Positions 34,751 to 42,733 of a stretch of DNA of 64,000 nucleotides are shown here, one piece after another (positions within the stretch are counted from its first letter, which is position 1; each line of letters begins with the position of its first letter). Position numbers and translations under genes: made by a program. Source of the DNA: DATBRG01 sp036560445. Its GTDB lineage: Bacteria; Pseudomonadota; Gammaproteobacteria; Burkholderiales; Methylophilaceae. A model generated the notes under the pieces. The model was not told the origin of the DNA and ran no database searches. It saw nothing but the letters and a program-made list of their open reading frames with translations. The DNA is taken from the NCBI GenBank assembly GCA_036560445.1, contig DATBRG010000021.1, positions 1-64,000 of the forward strand, given 5' to 3'.

Positions 34751-35191
34751 TCAGCCTAGCGCATCTACCCAGCTATTAGGGGTTTCATAAAGCCTGACGC
34801 GCTCCAGTTTTAGATGATTACCATAGGTATCATGGTATTCGGCCTTCAGTATTTTGAAAGCCTCCGCGGCCATGTTTTCGGCAGTAGGTACAGTGTCCAT
34901 GACAATCGTCTTGTGATTAGGCAGGCTATTCAGAAAATCCAGCACGGCTTTATCATGTCGGTAGACGAGGAAGGCGTGATCCCAGACATCAACTACTGAA
35001 CGACGTGCGATGGCTTTCACATCAGAGAAGTCCATCACCATGCCGTTCTCCGAAATACCTTCCTGCTTGATGATGTCACCAGATAACGTGATCTCTATGG
35101 CATAACGATGACCGTGCAGGTTGCGGCACTGGCTCTTGTGGCTGGGGATGCGATGCCCGGCATCGAATTCTAGGCGTGTAGTGATTTCCAT
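34751..35191 (-). CDS. queD: 6-carboxytetrahydropterin synthase / PTPS-family protein
   Basis: A 146-residue 6-pyruvoyl-tetrahydropterin-synthase-fold enzyme: zinc His in AGHRIPSH and NLHGHRYAIE, preceded by the catalytic Cys (SQCRNLHGH), and C-terminal LYETPNSWVD binding the pterin. QueD starts 7-deazaguanine (queuosine) synthesis from dihydroneopterin triphosphate. In a bacterium that also makes H4MPT a different pterin role is possible, but the Cys-x3-HGH pattern favours QueD. It converges with rfbD. The start is only 6 bases from a TATAAT. Confidence 0.85.
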   Translation of the reverse strand: MEITTRLEFDAGHRIPSHKSQCRNLHGHRYAIEITLSGDIIKQEGISENGMVMDFSDVKAIARRSVVDVWDHAFLVYRHDKAVLDFLNSLPNHKTIVMDTVPTAENMAAEAFKILKAEYHDTYGNHLKLERVRLYETPNSWVDALG

Positions 35192-35197
35192 ACCAAG

Positions 35198-35206
35198 ATT
35201 ATACCA
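35198..35206 (-). promoter_or_regulatory. Extended -10 promoter of queD, possibly leaderless
   Basis: Minus strand reads TGGTATAAT (35198-35206), a perfect extended -10, then six bases, then the queD ATG (35189-35191). Transcription would begin at or next to the start codon. No good -35 is seen. The rest of the 188-base gap to rsgA shows nothing I recognise. Confidence 0.5.
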
Positions 35207-35379
35207 GTACCGTGCTAAACCTCAGTGAGTGTGAGGATATGAGCGGCCATACTATTGGTTAGGGCCTTCCACTCTGAACACATTCCAGTGAAGATATTAT
35301 GCAGTCTTGAGCGCATGTGTGAGCCAAACCAGCTGTTACGCGGTTGAAGATGCAAAACCCCGCAGCATTAACGTATCTC

Positions 35380-36315
35380 CTAGATTGGGCTTCCTATCTC
35401 ATTTAACAGGATTTGGTAACTAGCAAGTCTCGCTGGCGAAATTCTATTATTGCCCACTGCTTGGCCGATAGCGCAGTCTGGTTCTTTCAGATGACGGCAA
35501 TTATTGAAACGACATTTGCCTAGATAGGGTCGGAATTCAATAAATGCATGTTCCAATTGCTCAATGTTCAGATGGTTGAGGCCAAACTCCTGTAGGCCAG
35601 GAGAGTCTACCAAATGGCTAGAGTCATCCAGATGGTAGAGATGTGCCGCAGTGGTGGTATGTTTGCCGCTATCCAGTACTTCCGACACTTCCTGTGTACG
35701 GATATTTAATTCTGGTAGCAGGGCGTTAACGATGGTGGATTTACCCATACCAGATTGCCCGACCAGTACGCTGGTTTTACCTTTCAGCCACTGTTTTAAA
35801 GGGGTGATGTCCTGCTTTGCAGATAGGGGCTGTACCTGATAGCCGAGCCCGGTATAAAGCTGTAACCTGCGTATGGCATCACTGTTGTCGCCTATGTCGC
35901 ACTTGTTGAGTACGATCAGCACGCCTATGCTGGCTGCCTCAGCTGCAATCAGGCAGCGGTTGAGCAACTCTTCATAAAAACTGGGGGTGGTAGCGAGTAC
36001 GATAACAACTTGCGAAACATTTGCCGCCAGCATCTTGCTGCGAAACGCATTGCTGCGATAGAGCAGGCTGGTACGGGGCAGTGTTGATTCAACTACGCCC
36101 TCACTAGTGTCTGTCAGTTTGACTTGAACCAGATCACCACATGCCAGGTCGCTTTTTTTCCCGCGGGTAACACAACTGATTCGGCGACCATCGGCTAACT
36201 CAACGTCATAACGCTTACCATAGGTGCCGACAACAAGTGCCTGCTGCAAGTTAGCAGCAACCAAATAATTAGTTTTCAAACTTGTAATAGGTTTTATTGA
36301 GATAGCTTGCAACAT
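35380..36315 (-). CDS. rsgA: Ribosome small subunit-dependent GTPase A
   Basis: A circularly permuted GTPase: OB-fold N-terminal domain (GTYGKRYDVELADGRR), then G4 LNKCD before G1 GQSGMGKST, G3 HLVDSPG, and the zinc-binding tail CRFNNCRH...C. It checks late 30S subunit maturation. The start is uncertain: ATG 36315 has GAAGAG upstream and is used here, giving 311 residues. The family usually begins nearer the OB fold, which would need TTG 36279. Any of these overlaps or abuts the cytochrome gene. rsgA next to orn is a conserved pairing. Confidence 0.92.
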   Translation of the reverse strand: MLQAISIKPITSLKTNYLVAANLQQALVVGTYGKRYDVELADGRRISCVTRGKKSDLACGDLVQVKLTDTSEGVVESTLPRTSLLYRSNAFRSKMLAANVSQVVIVLATTPSFYEELLNRCLIAAEAASIGVLIVLNKCDIGDNSDAIRRLQLYTGLGYQVQPLSAKQDITPLKQWLKGKTSVLVGQSGMGKSTIVNALLPELNIRTQEVSEVLDSGKHTTTAAHLYHLDDSSHLVDSPGLQEFGLNHLNIEQLEHAFIEFRPYLGKCRFNNCRHLKEPDCAIGQAVGNNRISPARLASYQILLNEIGSPI

Positions 36316-36580
36316 TGAGCTCTTCGTCTTCAAACATTTGTACATCGAGGTTTGTGTTGCAACTACGAATCTGGGTAAGCAGGGCAGATGATGTTTTTAC
36401 TTTGTGATCTGGCCGTGTATATATTTTAGATCCATCACCGCCTAACATGCTGGCATGACAAGAGACGCAGTTTTTTTCTACCAATGCTTTACCTTTTACC
36501 GGATCACCTTGCGTAAAGGGTTCTGCCTGAGTAACTCCAGCCATCAAGAAAAGCAGGATGAAAATTAATGGTTTATGCAT
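36269..36580 (-). CDS. Small periplasmic c-type cytochrome
   Basis: A 103-residue protein with a signal peptide (FILLFLMAGVTQA, cleavage near residue 19) and one haem-binding CVSCH motif at residues 38-42, followed by a helical body with a Met (DVQMFEDEEL) that may be the sixth ligand. A single-haem electron carrier; its partners are unknown. It lies between an M48 peptidase gene (15 bases upstream) and rsgA, which overlaps its end. An extra cytochrome is in keeping with periplasmic oxidation in methylotrophs, but nothing ties it to methanol oxidation. Confidence 0.85.
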   Translation of the reverse strand: MHKPLIFILLFLMAGVTQAEPFTQGDPVKGKALVEKNCVSCHASMLGGDGSKIYTRPDHKVKTSSALLTQIRSCNTNLDVQMFEDEELNVASYLNKTYYKFEN

Positions 36581-36595
36581 TTCGGGCTCCCGGTA

Positions 36596-37852
36596 CTATT
36601 TGCCTGCAGTGAATGCTGCCAGTTTGGATATACGAATGCTCGCTGGCGGATGTGAGTCATAGAAAGCCGAATGGATAGGGTCTGGCGTCAAGGTTGATGC
36701 ATTATCGCGATAGAGTTTGACTAGCGCCTCAACCAAATGACCGGCGTCAGCATTCTGGGCAGCATATTCATCGGCTTCAAATTCGTTCTTGCGCGAATAG
36801 CTTGCCATGAATGGCCGCAGCAGGAACAGGAACACCGGGCTGACCAGTATAAACAGCAGCAGGGCCATATAGTCACTGGCTTGCGCGATGCCCAAGCCGT
36901 TGTAAAACCAGGCTTGTTGCTTGAGCCAGCCGAGCAGGGCAAGGCCGAGGAAGCTCACGAAGAACATCAATGCAATACGTTTGATAACGTGGTGATGCTT
37001 GAAATGGCCCAATTCATGGGCTAAGACAGCCTCGATTTCATCGGTATCCAGGCGCTCCAGTAGTGTGTCGAAGAACACAACACGCTTGCTTGCGCCAAAG
37101 CCGGTAAAATAGGCATTGCCATGATTGCTGCGAGTGGAGCCGTCCATCACAAATAAGCCCTGAGATTTGAAACCGCATTTAGTTAACAGGGCTTCAATCC
37201 TGGCTTTTAGAGATTCATCAGTAAGTGGCGAAAACTTGTTAAATAAGGGGGCAATAAATGTAGGGTAAACAGCCAGCATCAGCAGGTTGAATACACTCCA
37301 GACTACCCACAAATAGAGCCACCAGTAATTTCCAGCGCCTTGCATCAGCCACAACGCAGCAAATAGAATAGGCGCGCCCAGGGCAAGGCCGACGATGCTG
37401 TGTTTCACAATGTCGATAAAGAACATCTTGACTGTCATCTTGTTAAAACCAAAATGCTGGTCGATTACAAATGAGCGGTAATAGTCGAATGGCAGGTCAA
37501 CCAGGCCACTAACTACGAAGGCGCTGAGCAGGACCACAGCTCCGCGTATGATTTCCTGTTCTGGTAGCAAACCACGCCAAGCGTTATCAATCCATTGCAG
37601 GCCACCGCCCAGGGTAAATATTGCCAACAGCACTGCCTGCGCAACAGCTTCGGACATAACCAGCCATGTTTTAGCGGCTGTGTAATCCGCTGCCTTTTGG
37701 TGCGCATCAAGGCTGATGTTACTATCGAAGGCACTAGGCACATGATTACGGTGTGATTGCACATAACCTATATGTCGACGACCAAGCCATAGCCTGGTCA
37801 ATGTGGTCAGGCCGAGCAGGAAAATGAAGATAGAAGTAAGCGTGATAGTCAT
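36596..37852 (-). CDS. M48-family membrane zinc metalloprotease (Ste24/CAAX protease-like)
   Basis: A 418-residue membrane protease with several hydrophobic helices and the zinc motif HELGHFKHHH near residue 275, a later Glu ligand (KNEFEADEYAA) and N-terminal Ste24-type region (CAAX peptidase N-terminal domain, about residues 30-205). Longer than HtpX (about 290). Likely role is turnover of membrane proteins; bacteria lack CAAX prenylation. ATG 37852 places the first helix at the N-terminus; 37897 is possible. It diverges from orn. Confidence 0.9.
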   Translation of the reverse strand: MTITLTSIFIFLLGLTTLTRLWLGRRHIGYVQSHRNHVPSAFDSNISLDAHQKAADYTAAKTWLVMSEAVAQAVLLAIFTLGGGLQWIDNAWRGLLPEQEIIRGAVVLLSAFVVSGLVDLPFDYYRSFVIDQHFGFNKMTVKMFFIDIVKHSIVGLALGAPILFAALWLMQGAGNYWWLYLWVVWSVFNLLMLAVYPTFIAPLFNKFSPLTDESLKARIEALLTKCGFKSQGLFVMDGSTRSNHGNAYFTGFGASKRVVFFDTLLERLDTDEIEAVLAHELGHFKHHHVIKRIALMFFVSFLGLALLGWLKQQAWFYNGLGIAQASDYMALLLFILVSPVFLFLLRPFMASYSRKNEFEADEYAAQNADAGHLVEALVKLYRDNASTLTPDPIHSAFYDSHPPASIRISKLAAFTAGK

Positions 37853-37954
37853 AATTTTTGGGATTTTCGGGTAAACTCTAATGCCTTTTAGAAGCACTGG
37901 CTGGCTTAAGGTTCAGTAACGGCACTTCTCAGCGATATTTTAATGGAAATCATT

Positions 37955-38503
37955 ATGGCACAAGATAACGATAACCTCATCTGGTTAGATATGGAAATGA
38001 GTGGGCTGTTACCTGATAGCGATCGTATCCTGGAGCTTGCCGCTGTTGTTACCGATGCCGAGTTGAATGTACTTGGCGAATCTCCGGTTCTAGTCATACA
38101 TCAATCTGATGCAGTGCTGGATGGGATGGATGCATGGAATAAGGGAACACATGGAAAATCAGGTCTGATTGACAAGGTAAAAGCCTCTACTTTGGATGAA
38201 GCAGCGGCAGCATCCCAGTTGATTGAATTCCTTAAACAATTTGTGCCATCGGGCAAGTCTCCTATGTGCGGCAACTCAATATGTCAGGATAGGCGTTTCA
38301 TGGCGCGCTATATGCCCGATTTGGAAGCATATTTTCATTACCGTAATCTGGATGTGAGTGTATTCAAGGAATTATCCAGGCGCTGGAAGCCTACAGTCTA
38401 TTCTGGGTTCAAGAAAGCCAGTAAGCATGAGGCGTTGGCCGATATTTATGAATCCATTGAAGAGCTTAAGTATTATCGTGAGCACTTTATCAAACTGGAT
38501 TAA
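37955..38503 (+). CDS. orn: Oligoribonuclease
   Basis: A 182-residue DEDDh 3'-5' exoribonuclease: LIWLDMEMSGLLPDSDRILE, MCGNSICQDRRFMARYMP and the catalytic SKHEALADIYESIEEL. It degrades the shortest RNAs and pGpG. ATG 37955 (with TGGAAA upstream) is preferred over ATG 37943 because the family starts close to the first motif. Adjacent divergently to the M48-cytochrome-rsgA unit. Confidence 0.96.
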   Translation: MAQDNDNLIWLDMEMSGLLPDSDRILELAAVVTDAELNVLGESPVLVIHQSDAVLDGMDAWNKGTHGKSGLIDKVKASTLDEAAAASQLIEFLKQFVPSGKSPMCGNSICQDRRFMARYMPDLEAYFHYRNLDVSVFKELSRRWKPTVYSGFKKASKHEALADIYESIEELKYYREHFIKLD

Positions 38504-38529
38504 AAGCCAAAGAGTGTGTATTCTTGCAG

Positions 38530-38635
38530 CGCACCCAAAAAAAAGGGTGCGGCTAGCGCACCCGAAGGGAGGAGAAGTAAAGCTTTGGAGAAAGCTCGCA
38601 TATTGATAAGCATCAAGTATGCCAACTTTTATCAA
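38530..38635 (+). other. Cluster of hairpins between orn and glgA (possible small RNA or orn 3' UTR)
   Basis: In order: CGCACCC (38530-38536), GGGTGCG (38545-38551) and CGCACCC (38557-38563), so the middle arm can pair with either side. Then AGGGAGGAG, then AGCTTT-GGAG-AAAGCT (38581-38596), then TTGATAA (38603-38609) with TTATCAA (38629-38635). The bidirectional terminator follows at 38686. No credible ORF. It may be the structured 3' end of orn mRNA or a separate RNA; I cannot tell. Confidence 0.35.
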
Positions 38636-38685
38636 AACTTTATTTGCAGGCGGTACGTTACAGCCGGATTGTTGCAGAAATAAGA

Positions 38686-38715
38686 AAAGGCCTGAAATGT
38701 AAATTTCAGGCCTTT
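38686..38715. terminator. Bidirectional terminator between orn and glgA
   Basis: A perfect 13-bp inverted repeat (AAAGGCCTGAAAT at 38686-38698, ATTTCAGGCCTTT at 38703-38715) with a 4-base loop, A run on the left and T run on the right, between converging genes. Confidence 0.93.
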
Positions 38716-38743
38716 TTGTTTAGTACGTACGGATAGCTTGTGT

Positions 38744-40198
38744 TTATGCGTTTACAAGACTCTTATACACAGACATGTAGACGCTAGCACTATGATCCCA
38801 GCTCAGGTCGCTGAGCATGCCGTTGCGCTGAATTTTGCGCCAGGTTTTAGGTTCAAGATAATAAGCTAGCGCACGCTGTATTCCTTCCATCAGTAGAATT
38901 GCATCTGGGGAGTCAATAACGAAGCCAGTTGCAGTTCCATCTTTAAGGCTTTCCGGGTTGCTATCCTGTACTGAATCAGCCAAACCACCGGTATACGTGA
39001 CTATAGGCGGCGTTCCATAACGTAAACCATACATCTGGTTGAGGCCACACGGTTCGAAGCGTGAGGGCATGATAAAAATATCGGCGCCTGCCATGATTTG
39101 GTGCGATAAAGGCTCATTGTAGCCAACCGTCACACTGACCTGAGTGGGATATTGCTGCGCCAGTTGTTTGAAACCATCTTCTAGTAGTGTTTCACCGCCA
39201 CCTAGTAGTGCTATCTGGCAACCCTGCTGCAATAAAGGCTCGGCAACTTGTAGGAAAATATCCAGGCCTTTCTGGTGCGTTAGTCGGCTGACTACCCCTA
39301 GCAGGGGAGCTAAAGGGTCATGGCTCAGCCCCAGGTTGGACTGTAGAGCTTTTTTGACGAGTTTTTTCCCCGCCAGATTCTCGGCATCATAAGTGGCTAC
39401 CAAGTGTGGGTCCGTTGCCGGGTTCCATTCCTCGATTTGAATCCCGTTCAAGATGCCATGGATCTCGTGACCACGATCCGCCAGAAGCCCTTCCAAGCCA
39501 AATCCGTATTCTTTGGTTTGAATTTCCTTGGCGTAAGTGGGGCTTACTGTAGTAAGGCTATCCGAGTAATAAATTCCTGCTTTAAGAAAAGATAGTTGAT
39601 TGTGATATTCAACGCCGTGCATTTGGTACGACTCAGGGGGCAAGCCAAGTCTAGCCACCCATTCATGGGGATAGTTGCCCTGGAATGCTAGGTTATGAAT
39701 ACCCAGCACGGATTTGGCACAACCTGCCTCCATATAGTGCATGTAAGCAGGAGCCAAGCCACTTTGCCAATCATTGCAATGTACGACGTCTGGAATCCAA
39801 TTAGGCAATGGTGAGTTGCTGCAGCTTAAGATGGAGGCAACTCGTGACAGGATACCGAAGCGTAGCGGGTTATCTTCCCAGTCGCGACCGCTCGCGTCTA
39901 TATATGGACCGCCGGAGCGTTCGTATAAGCTGGGGCAGCGGATAGCCAATACGGCAACCCCGGTGTCCGGCATCTCGCCCATCATCAACTCGACTGAGCT
40001 GACGAATGGTAGCTGACCAATCGTGGCAACGGGCTGACAATTTTTTAACTTTTCCAGTACGGTAGAATAGCCGGGGATCAGAATGCGCACATCCCCACCA
40101 ATGTGGCCAAGAGCTGCAGGCAAAGAGCCACTTACATCTGCAAGGCCACCAGTTTTGATCAGGGGATATGCTTCGGAACTAACGAATAAAATACGCAC
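38744..40198 (-). CDS. glgA: Glycogen synthase (ADP-glucose type)
   Basis: A 484-residue GT5 glycosyltransferase: N-terminal KTGGLADVSGSLP (ADP-glucose binding), VHCNDWQSGLAPAYM, and C-terminal SRFEPCGLNQMYGLRYGTPPIV with the catalytic Glu. It extends glycogen from ADP-glucose. No other glg gene is in the window, so it stands alone between orn and crcB. Confidence 0.95.
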   Translation of the reverse strand: MRILFVSSEAYPLIKTGGLADVSGSLPAALGHIGGDVRILIPGYSTVLEKLKNCQPVATIGQLPFVSSVELMMGEMPDTGVAVLAIRCPSLYERSGGPYIDASGRDWEDNPLRFGILSRVASILSCSNSPLPNWIPDVVHCNDWQSGLAPAYMHYMEAGCAKSVLGIHNLAFQGNYPHEWVARLGLPPESYQMHGVEYHNQLSFLKAGIYYSDSLTTVSPTYAKEIQTKEYGFGLEGLLADRGHEIHGILNGIQIEEWNPATDPHLVATYDAENLAGKKLVKKALQSNLGLSHDPLAPLLGVVSRLTHQKGLDIFLQVAEPLLQQGCQIALLGGGETLLEDGFKQLAQQYPTQVSVTVGYNEPLSHQIMAGADIFIMPSRFEPCGLNQMYGLRYGTPPIVTYTGGLADSVQDSNPESLKDGTATGFVIDSPDAILLMEGIQRALAYYLEPKTWRKIQRNGMLSDLSWDHSASVYMSVYKSLVNA

Positions 40199-40381
40199 AG
40201 ATAAAATTACCTAAACGATGTTTTTGTTATTTTGAGCGAAGATGGAAATGGTCATTTAAACTAGACCACGTTTTTTTATGATTGAATCTATTTTTAGTCT
40301 TCATCATACTGATGAGCAGATTGCTAATCAAGATAGAGAATGTATCAGACTGTTGGTCGATAGCTTCTGGGAGCAAGGATA

Positions 40382-40765
40382 ATGAGCATGGGAGGTTTCT
40401 TCGCCGTAGGCATAGGGGCGGCTATCGGGGCATGGGCGCGCTGGGGCCTTGGCTTGATGCTGAATGCAACCATACCAGCCATGCCGCTGGGTACGCTTGC
40501 CGCTAACCTGATTGGTGGCTACATGATGGGAGTGGCCATGGGCGTATTTACCATGACCGCCAGCTTGTCGCCCGAGTTGCGTTTGCTGGTGACGACCGGT
40601 TTTCTTGGTGGCCTGACCACTTTCTCCACTTTTTCTGCCGAGTCCGTCACATTGCTGGCACGCGGGCAATATGGCTGGGCGACGGCTCATATACTGCTAC
40701 ATGTTGTCGGCTCCCTGGCTATGACTGGCTTGGGCATACTTACCATACAGCTATTGCGAGGTTAG
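40382..40765 (+). CDS. crcB: Fluoride exporter CrcB/Fluc
   Basis: A 127-residue four-helix membrane protein. GTLAANLIGGYMMG carries the pore Asn and FLGGLTTFSTFSAES the Thr/Ser-rich helix break with the stacked Phe residues. It works as an antiparallel dimer exporting fluoride. GGGAGCAAGGA upstream supports ATG 40382; ATG 40388 is an alternative. I found no fluoride riboswitch before it. A DUF190 gene follows 3 bases later. Confidence 0.94.
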   Translation: MSMGGFFAVGIGAAIGAWARWGLGLMLNATIPAMPLGTLAANLIGGYMMGVAMGVFTMTASLSPELRLLVTTGFLGGLTTFSTFSAESVTLLARGQYGWATAHILLHVVGSLAMTGLGILTIQLLRG

Positions 40766-40768
40766 GAT

Positions 40769-41086
40769 ATGCAAGGGGTATATCTCAAGTTATTCGTTCC
40801 AGAAGGTTTGCGTCATAAAGGGGATTTGCTTTATGAGTGGATGTTGCAGCAGGCGCACCAAATTGGTATTCCGGGCGGATCAGCGGTGCGGGCCGTAGCA
40901 GGATTTGGGCGCCATGGTCGATTGCATGAACAACACTTTTTCGAGCTGGCTGGTGAGGTGCCGATAGTGCTGGAGTTTTTTGCTTCAGATGAAGCTATAG
41001 AGGAGTTATTGGCTTTATTGCATGCGGAAAATATCTCGGTTTTCTACGTCAAGTTTAATGCAGAAGGTGCACTAACAAGTAGCTGA
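40769..41086 (+). CDS. DUF190 (PII-like) protein
   Basis: A 105-residue protein with the pattern of DUF190: KLFVPEGLRHKGDLLYEWMLQQA at the start, GGSAVRAVAGFGRHG in the middle and PIVLEFFASDEAIEELL. The fold resembles PII signalling proteins. It is often paired with crcB, here 3 bases apart, and may modulate or sense ions; its role is not established. Confidence 0.85.
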   Translation: MQGVYLKLFVPEGLRHKGDLLYEWMLQQAHQIGIPGGSAVRAVAGFGRHGRLHEQHFFELAGEVPIVLEFFASDEAIEELLALLHAENISVFYVKFNAEGALTSS

Positions 41087-41131
41087 TTAGCTTAGTCACA
41101 GAGCAGAACTCAGTTTAAGATCAATTTCTCA

Positions 41132-41160
41132 TTGATTTAGTTAGCGATTTTCAGTAGAAT
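41132..41160 (+). promoter_or_regulatory. Sigma-70 promoter of the rpsF operon
   Basis: TTGATT (41132-41137) and TAGAAT (41155-41160) are 17 bases apart; the start would be near 41167, leaving a leader of about 60 bases that could carry S6:S18 autoregulation. Confidence 0.65.
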
Positions 41161-41227
41161 CGCGGGCTTTCCACCTTGCCTTACCGTTACCGCATGACGG
41201 AAGGCTTTTAATCCACAAGGAGATTAC

Positions 41228-41614
41228 ATGCGACACTATGAAGTAGTATTTATCGTCCATCCGGACCAGAGCGAACAAGTGCCGGCCATGATCGAGCGCT
41301 ATCGCACACTGGTTACCACCAATGGTGGTGCCATGCACCGCCTGGAAGACTGGGGCCGCCGTCAACTGGCTTACCCTATCCAGAAAATCCACAAAGCTCA
41401 TTACGTATTGATGAATATCGAGTGCAACCAGTTTGTACTGGATGAGCTTGAGCATGCTTTTAAGTTTAATGATGCCGTGTTGCGTCATCTGACCATGAGC
41501 ACCAAGGAAGCAGTAGTTGCGCCATCACCGATGATGAAGGAAGAAAAATCCAAGTCCGTGTTGAGCCGTGACGTAGCTAAGGAAGAAGTAGCCGTTGAGG
41601 ATGCAGCTGCTTAA
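41228..41614 (+). CDS. rpsF: 30S ribosomal protein S6
   Basis: A 128-residue S6: MRHYEVVFIVHPDQSEQVPAMIERY, LEDWGRRQLAYPIQKIHKAHYVLMNIE, with an extended acidic/basic C-terminal tail rich in Lys, Glu and Ala. It pairs with S18 on the 30S platform. AAGGAG precedes the ATG. First gene of the conserved rpsF-priB-rpsR-rplI operon. Confidence 0.97.
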   Translation: MRHYEVVFIVHPDQSEQVPAMIERYRTLVTTNGGAMHRLEDWGRRQLAYPIQKIHKAHYVLMNIECNQFVLDELEHAFKFNDAVLRHLTMSTKEAVVAPSPMMKEEKSKSVLSRDVAKEEVAVEDAAA

Positions 41615-41905
41615 TTGAATAAGCTGGAATTGACGGGTGTCGTGCTTCAGAGCGAGACGCTGCGCTACACCCCAGCAGGAATACCGTTGTTGAGTTTTGT
41701 GTTGCAGCATTTATCGGAACAAACCGAAGCAGGCATGCAGCGCCGCGTTGAATGTGAAGTGAATGCCATCGTCATGGGCGAACTGGCAGAACGATCAAAG
41801 ACGATTAAAGAGGGAACAGCAGTCAAGGTTTCCGGATTTATCGCCAAACGCAGCCTTAAAAGCACACAACTGGTATTGCATATAAATATACTAGAGATTA
41901 TTTAA
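41615..41905 (+). CDS. priB: Primosomal replication protein N
   Basis: A 96-residue single OB-fold protein: NKLELTGVVLQSETLRYTPAG, RRVECEVNAIVMGELAE, VKVSGFIAKRSLKSTQLVLHI. PriB binds single-stranded DNA in PriA-dependent fork restart. The start is TTG at 41615, directly after the rpsF stop, so translation is coupled. Position between S6 and S18 genes is diagnostic. Confidence 0.94.
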   Translation: MNKLELTGVVLQSETLRYTPAGIPLLSFVLQHLSEQTEAGMQRRVECEVNAIVMGELAERSKTIKEGTAVKVSGFIAKRSLKSTQLVLHINILEII

Positions 41906-41917
41906 AGGATTACTGAC

Positions 41918-42145
41918 ATGGCACGTGATATGTTCAAACGCCGCCGCTACTGCCGTTTTTCGGCAGAGGGCATCAAGGAAGTAGATTACAAAGATGTAGA
42001 TCTGCTTAAGGATTTTATTAACGAAAACGGCAAGATTATTCCTGCCCGCATCACCGGCACCAAGGCCCGCTATCAGCGCCAGCTTACAGCTGCTGTGAAG
42101 CGCGCTCGCTTCCTGGCACTTCTGCCATACACTGACAAGCACTAA
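41918..42145 (+). CDS. rpsR: 30S ribosomal protein S18
   Basis: A 75-residue S18 with KRRRYCRFSAEGIKEVDYKDVDLLKDF and the C-terminal ITGTKARYQRQLTAAVKRAR. Forms a heterodimer with S6. 12 bases after priB with AAAGGA upstream. Confidence 0.98.
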   Translation: MARDMFKRRRYCRFSAEGIKEVDYKDVDLLKDFINENGKIIPARITGTKARYQRQLTAAVKRARFLALLPYTDKH

Positions 42146-42157
42146 GAGGGGAAAGCC

Positions 42158-42607
42158 ATGCAAGTTATTCTGTTAGAAAAAGTTGTGAACTTGGGCAACC
42201 TCGGTGACGTTGTTAAAGTTAAAGATGGTTATGGTCGTAATTTCCTGATTCCGCAAGGCAAGGCTAAACGTGCTACCGAAGCCAACAAGGCCGAATTTGC
42301 TGCACGCCGTGCTGAGCTGGAGAAGCAACAAGCCAAGTTGCTGGCTGCTGCACAAGCCCGTGCCGAGAAACTGGCGGGTTTCATGCTGCAAGTCACGCAA
42401 AAAGCTGGTGTTGATGGCCGTCTGTTTGGTTCTGTAACCAATGGCGACATTGCTGAATCCCTGACTGCTCAAGGTTTCGAAGTAGTGAAGGCTGAAGTAC
42501 GCATGCCTAATGGCCCGCTGAAGACTGTTGGTGATCATGCTGTTAGTGTTGCACTGCATCATGACGTGGTTGTAGATATCACTGTTTCTGTATTAGGTGA
42601 GAGCTAA
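42158..42607 (+). CDS. rplI: 50S ribosomal protein L9
   Basis: A 149-residue L9: MQVILLEKVVNLGNLGDVVKVK, GYGRNFLIPQGKAKRAT, long connecting helix, and C-terminal domain with DGRLFGSVTNGDIAE. Bridges neighbouring ribosomes from the L1 stalk base. Last gene before a strong terminator. Confidence 0.98.
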   Translation: MQVILLEKVVNLGNLGDVVKVKDGYGRNFLIPQGKAKRATEANKAEFAARRAELEKQQAKLLAAAQARAEKLAGFMLQVTQKAGVDGRLFGSVTNGDIAESLTAQGFEVVKAEVRMPNGPLKTVGDHAVSVALHHDVVVDITVSVLGES

Positions 42608-42630
42608 GCATACTGATTGAGTAAAGTTGG

Positions 42631-42659
42631 AAAAAAGGCTGCTTTGGCAGCCTTTTTTT
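42631..42659 (+). terminator. Terminator of the rpsF-rplI operon
   Basis: GGCTGC (42637-42642) and GCAGCC (42647-42652) enclose TTTG; flanking A6 and T7 runs extend the stem and give the U tract. Confidence 0.92.
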
Positions 42660-42733
42660 ATTTGTGGTTTTGCCTGAAACAAAAGGCTAATATTGTCTCG
42701 GTCAAGAATAGACGAGCTAATTCAGCACATCAT

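Noticed and set aside
40199..40381. Possible fluoride riboswitch before crcB
   Set aside because: Some GATGG-like bases occur, but the conserved pseudoknot pattern of the crcB motif is not present.
40282..40506. 75-codon plus-strand frame overlapping the crcB start
   Set aside because: Out of frame with crcB, basic random composition, no ribosome-binding site.
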